Of a stretch of DNA of 38,128 nucleotides, positions 35,961-38,128 are shown piece by piece. The stretch is from Arenimonas sp. Lineage in GTDB: Bacteria; Pseudomonadota; Gammaproteobacteria; Xanthomonadales; Xanthomonadaceae. Made by a program: the position numbers and the translations under genes. Every line of letters begins with the position of its first letter. The stretch's first letter is position 1. The notes below the pieces were generated by a model, which saw only the letters and a list, made by a program, of their open reading frames with translations, made no database searches and was not told the DNA's origin. The stretch covers positions 1 to 38,128 of the forward strand of contig JAPLSJ010000074.1 in assembly GCA_026398695.1 (NCBI GenBank), read 5' to 3'.

Positions 35961-36929
35961 ATGAGAACAGGCGACCACGACGTGCGATTACGAGACCGCG
36001 CCATCCTGCTGGTCCAGTCAATGATGCTGCCGTTGTTGGGCGTCGGCTTGCTGGTGTCGTTCGCGATGGGAACGGTGATGCTTTCGGCCAATGACCGAGC
36101 CATCCTCTGGGCCGAAGGCACGACCGCGCAGCTCGCTGTGATGCAGGACCGGGTCGCCGCCAACCCGTGGTTCAAGCACGGCCGCAGCCGGCCCGCGACC
36201 GCCAGCAACCCCCTGCCGGCAGAATGTGGCGCCGGCGCGCGGGAGTTCTCGTTCGCGTCCCTCGGCGAAGTGGAGGGACAAGCCGCGCGCGAGATCCTGG
36301 AAATGATCGCCGCGGAAGCCGGCGCGCGCGTCTGCCTGTCCAACATCTTCATGATCAACGAACTGCCGGACCGCGACACGCAGAGCTGGAGCCAACTGGC
36401 TGCGTCTGCGGTGCTTGGCACTTCGATGATTCCCTGCGCGGCGGTGCTGTTCGTCTATTTCGCCTTTTCCAACAGGCTTCGCCTGGGCACATGGCTTGGC
36501 GACGACGGCCGGATAGCCCGCTCACTTTCCTGGGGCCTGGGCTCCGGCCTCTTCGCATCCGTGGTCGTGGCGTTGGCAACCCTGCTGGGGCCGACCTACA
36601 ACGACGATCCTCAGGCGACCGCGATGACGGTTGGCAACGTCGGCTACAGCCTTGCCCTGGCGCTGGTGCTGGTCATTCCCGTGATCGAAGAAGTGGCGTT
36701 CCGTGGCTGGATGATGCCGTTGGCGGAGCGTGGTCTCGGCACCATTGCATCCGCCGTGGCGTCATCGGCGCTGTACTCGGCAGCCAGTCTCCCGGCGGAC
36801 GCGTGGAGTGCTGCGGGCTATTTCTGCCTCGGGCTCACTTACGCAATGGTGTACCTGCGCACACGGTCGCTGTTGGCCTGCATCGTCGCGAACGTAACCG
36901 TCAGCGTGTCGTCGTTCTGGCTGGCGTGA
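35961..36929 (+). CDS. CPBP-family (Abi/CAAX-protease-like) membrane protein with incomplete active site
   Basis: The protein has 322 residues. An N-terminal helix (about 14-42) is followed by a periplasmic-looking region (43-140) with two cysteines, then five or six more helices. The CPBP first motif is intact: E243-E244-x-x-x-R248 in PVIEEVAFRGWMMPLAERG. The second motif normally has F-x-x-x-H but reads ALYSAASL, and the third H-x-x-x-N reads C307-I-V-A-N311, so both metal-binding histidines are missing. Proteolysis is therefore doubtful. The start is unsure: ATG 35961 has no clear ribosome site, and a TTG at 35892 would add 23 residues. It sits between a response regulator and an island boundary, and is less GC-extreme than rne. 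Bacterial CPBP proteins include bacteriocin-immunity proteins; no bacteriocin gene is visible. Confidence 0.75.
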   Translation: MRTGDHDVRLRDRAILLVQSMMLPLLGVGLLVSFAMGTVMLSANDRAILWAEGTTAQLAVMQDRVAANPWFKHGRSRPATASNPLPAECGAGAREFSFASLGEVEGQAAREILEMIAAEAGARVCLSNIFMINELPDRDTQSWSQLAASAVLGTSMIPCAAVLFVYFAFSNRLRLGTWLGDDGRIARSLSWGLGSGLFASVVVALATLLGPTYNDDPQATAMTVGNVGYSLALALVLVIPVIEEVAFRGWMMPLAERGLGTIASAVASSALYSAASLPADAWSAAGYFCLGLTYAMVYLRTRSLLACIVANVTVSVSSFWLA

Positions 36930-37130
36930 TCGGGCGCGAGGTTTGTCGCCGAAACTGGCGGAGAGAGTGTCCTCACAACACAAATTCAAATATTTACCAG
37001 CTGGTCCAAGCACCCTCTATTTTTATCAATCTTTTTAGGGTCTTGGAGAAAACAAAATACAAATTAATTGCTAGCAGTTCACCGCCAGCCGCCCTATCAT
37101 GTGGGGAACAATGATGGGAACAGCTGAGCC
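36930..37130. other. AT-richer intergenic boundary before the integrase
   Basis: Base composition drops clearly after about 36965 compared with the rest of the window (for example TTTTTATCAATC and AAACAAAATACAAATTAATT). I see no gene. Short direct repeats of GGGAACA occur at 37104-37122, upstream of the integrase start, and could be arm-type integrase sites. A candidate att core lies at 36956-36969. Confidence 0.55.
36956..36969. other. Candidate attachment-site core (tRNA-Ser 3' end remnant)
   Basis: TGGCGGAGAGAGTG is the reverse complement of CACTCTCTCCGCCA, which has the form of a bacterial tRNA-Ser 3' end including CCA. The adjacent bases do not continue as a T-arm, so only the terminal segment is present. 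It lies exactly where composition changes and 162 bp before a tyrosine integrase of the type that targets tRNA 3' ends. This fits one end of an integrated element; the full tRNA gene should be at the other end, outside the window. Confidence 0.5.
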
Positions 37131-38128
37131 ATGAAGCTAACCGCCATCGCAATCAAGAACGCGAAACCGGGCCGCCACGGCGATGGGAACAACTTATATC
37201 TACTGGTCAAGCGCGATGGCCGCAAGTCTTGGGTGTTCCGGTATCGAGACCGTCTGACCCAAAAGACCCGGGACAAGGGCCTCGGCCCCCTTAGGGACGT
37301 CTCACTCGCGTCAGCGAGGGAAAAAGCAAGGGAGTACAGAGCAGCACTTGCCAGCGGCAAGGACCCAATCGAACTGGAACGCACTGCGCTTCACGCCGCC
37401 CGCAGCCAGTTGGCAAAGCAAGTCACTTTCGACCAATGCGCTAGCCAGTGCATCGCCGCCATCCAACACGAGTGGAAGAACTCAAAGCACAAAGCCCAAT
37501 GGACATCAACGATAACAACGCATTGCCGCCTCATTGGTCCATTACCCGTATCGGAAATTGACGCAGACCTCGTCCATCGCGTTCTGGAACCAATCTGGCT
37601 GAAGCGCACCGAGACCGCATCAAGAGTCCGGAGTCGAATTGAACGAATTCTCGACTGGGCCGCCGGAAAAGGCTTTCGAACCGGGGACAACCCGGCAAGC
37701 TGGAAGGGAAGTCTGAAGAGCCTGCTCGCATCCCCAGCGAAGATTAAGAAAGTCAAACATAGACCCGCCCTACCCCACGCGGACGTGGTCGGTTTTATGG
37801 CTGAACTTCGCCTCCGGAACGATATCTCCTCCGCGGCCCTGCAACTGCAAATTCTGACCGCCACTAGGCCAAGTGAAGCAACGGAAGCAAAGTGGCAGGA
37901 GTTTGACTTCGCGCGTACGCTCTGGACCATCCCCAAAGAGAGGATGAAAAGCAACAGACCTCATGCGGTACCGCTGTCCAAAGAAGCCGTCTCGCTTCTC
38001 CGCTCGATTCCTTCGGGCGTTACTGAGTGCGTATTTGTTGGCCCAAAGGGGAAGCCAATTACCACCGCTGCCGTTTTAAAGACAGTTCACGCGATTCGCC
38101 CGAATTATACGAGCCACGGTTTCCGCTC
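37131..38128 (+). CDS. P4-type tyrosine recombinase / integrase, cut by window edge
   Basis: The visible 332 residues (family about 400) catalyse site-specific integration and excision of a genomic island. The N-terminal arm-binding domain (DUF4102 type) reads KLTAIAIKNAKPGRHGDGNN, then LYLLVKRDGRKSWVFRYRD and DVSLASAREKAREYRAALASGKDP. A core-binding SAM-like domain follows at 95-200. In the catalytic domain R246 is in ILTATRPSEATEAKWQEFDF, followed by TIPKERMKSNRPHAVPLS. The His-x-x-Arg box is H329-R332 (SHGFR) at the very edge; the tyrosine nucleophile lies beyond. Codon use is visibly less GC-biased than in the core genes (GCA, CGA, AAA, ATA codons), a sign of transfer. The start ATG is preceded by GAACAGCTGAGCC without a strong ribosome site. 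Confidence 0.93.
   Translation, partial: MKLTAIAIKNAKPGRHGDGNNLYLLVKRDGRKSWVFRYRDRLTQKTRDKGLGPLRDVSLASAREKAREYRAALASGKDPIELERTALHAARSQLAKQVTFDQCASQCIAAIQHEWKNSKHKAQWTSTITTHCRLIGPLPVSEIDADLVHRVLEPIWLKRTETASRVRSRIERILDWAAGKGFRTGDNPASWKGSLKSLLASPAKIKKVKHRPALPHADVVGFMAELRLRNDISSAALQLQILTATRPSEATEAKWQEFDFARTLWTIPKERMKSNRPHAVPLSKEAVSLLRSIPSGVTECVFVGPKGKPITTAAVLKTVHAIRPNYTSHGFR

Noticed and set aside
36956-37010. Complete tRNA-Ser gene on the minus strand
   Set aside because: Only the terminal 14 nt fit; no T-arm, anticodon arm or acceptor partner follows.

Overview
The window looks like a chromosomal segment of a high-G+C gammaproteobacterium of the Xanthomonadales (Lysobacter/Luteimonas/Arenimonas/Pseudoxanthomonas type). 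The reasons are the strongly GC-biased third codon positions, the zinc-free 41-residue ribosomal protein L36 of Xanthomonas type, the serC-pheA pair, an RNase E with a long basic/proline-rich tail, and GTG/TTG starts. I assign no species. All calls come from reading the sequence and from recalled family features; no database search was run.

Layout. 1-2208 (minus): serC followed by pheA, the latter cut by the window edge. 2276-5509 (minus): a five-PAS GGDEF/EAL signalling protein, divergent from msrP-msrQ (5549-7143), the periplasmic methionine sulfoxide repair pair. 7119-7988 (minus): a membrane-anchored tandem FHA protein. 8087-15527 is a lipid or storage-granule neighbourhood: a PHA-granule-region protein, an FFLxDLYG-motif protein, a patatin-like lipase, a phasin with a histone-H1-like tail, a membrane-tethered Mrr-like protein, an alcohol-forming fatty acyl-CoA reductase, and, divergent from the last, an acyl-CoA-binding protein with a TetR regulator. 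15635-19161 (plus): rpmJ, a small frameshifted ORF, and an overlapping agmatine deiminase / N-carbamoylputrescine amidase / TraB-family operon. 19202-26915 (minus): a translationally coupled RND operon with one adaptor and two dissimilar permeases. 27117-27808 (plus): two small periplasmic cytochromes c. 27884-29329 (minus): a TonB-like protein with an EP-rich spacer. Then come nfuA (minus), phhB (plus), rluC (minus) and rne (plus) with a long structured leader. 35093-35737 (minus): a GacA/UvrY-like response regulator. 35961-36929 (plus): a CPBP-family membrane protein lacking histidines of the usual active site.

The right end (from about 36956) is a genomic-island boundary. A short sequence matching the complement of a tRNA-Ser 3' end lies just before an AT-richer stretch and a P4-type tyrosine integrase that runs off the window. 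If a novel mobile system is present, its cargo lies beyond this edge.

The best non-textbook signals are the granule/wax-ester-like neighbourhood without a visible polymer or ester synthase; two intergenic hairpin elements that share a loop core; the membrane-tethered Mrr-like protein with altered catalytic residues; the asymmetric two-permease RND operon; and the integrase-proximal att candidate.
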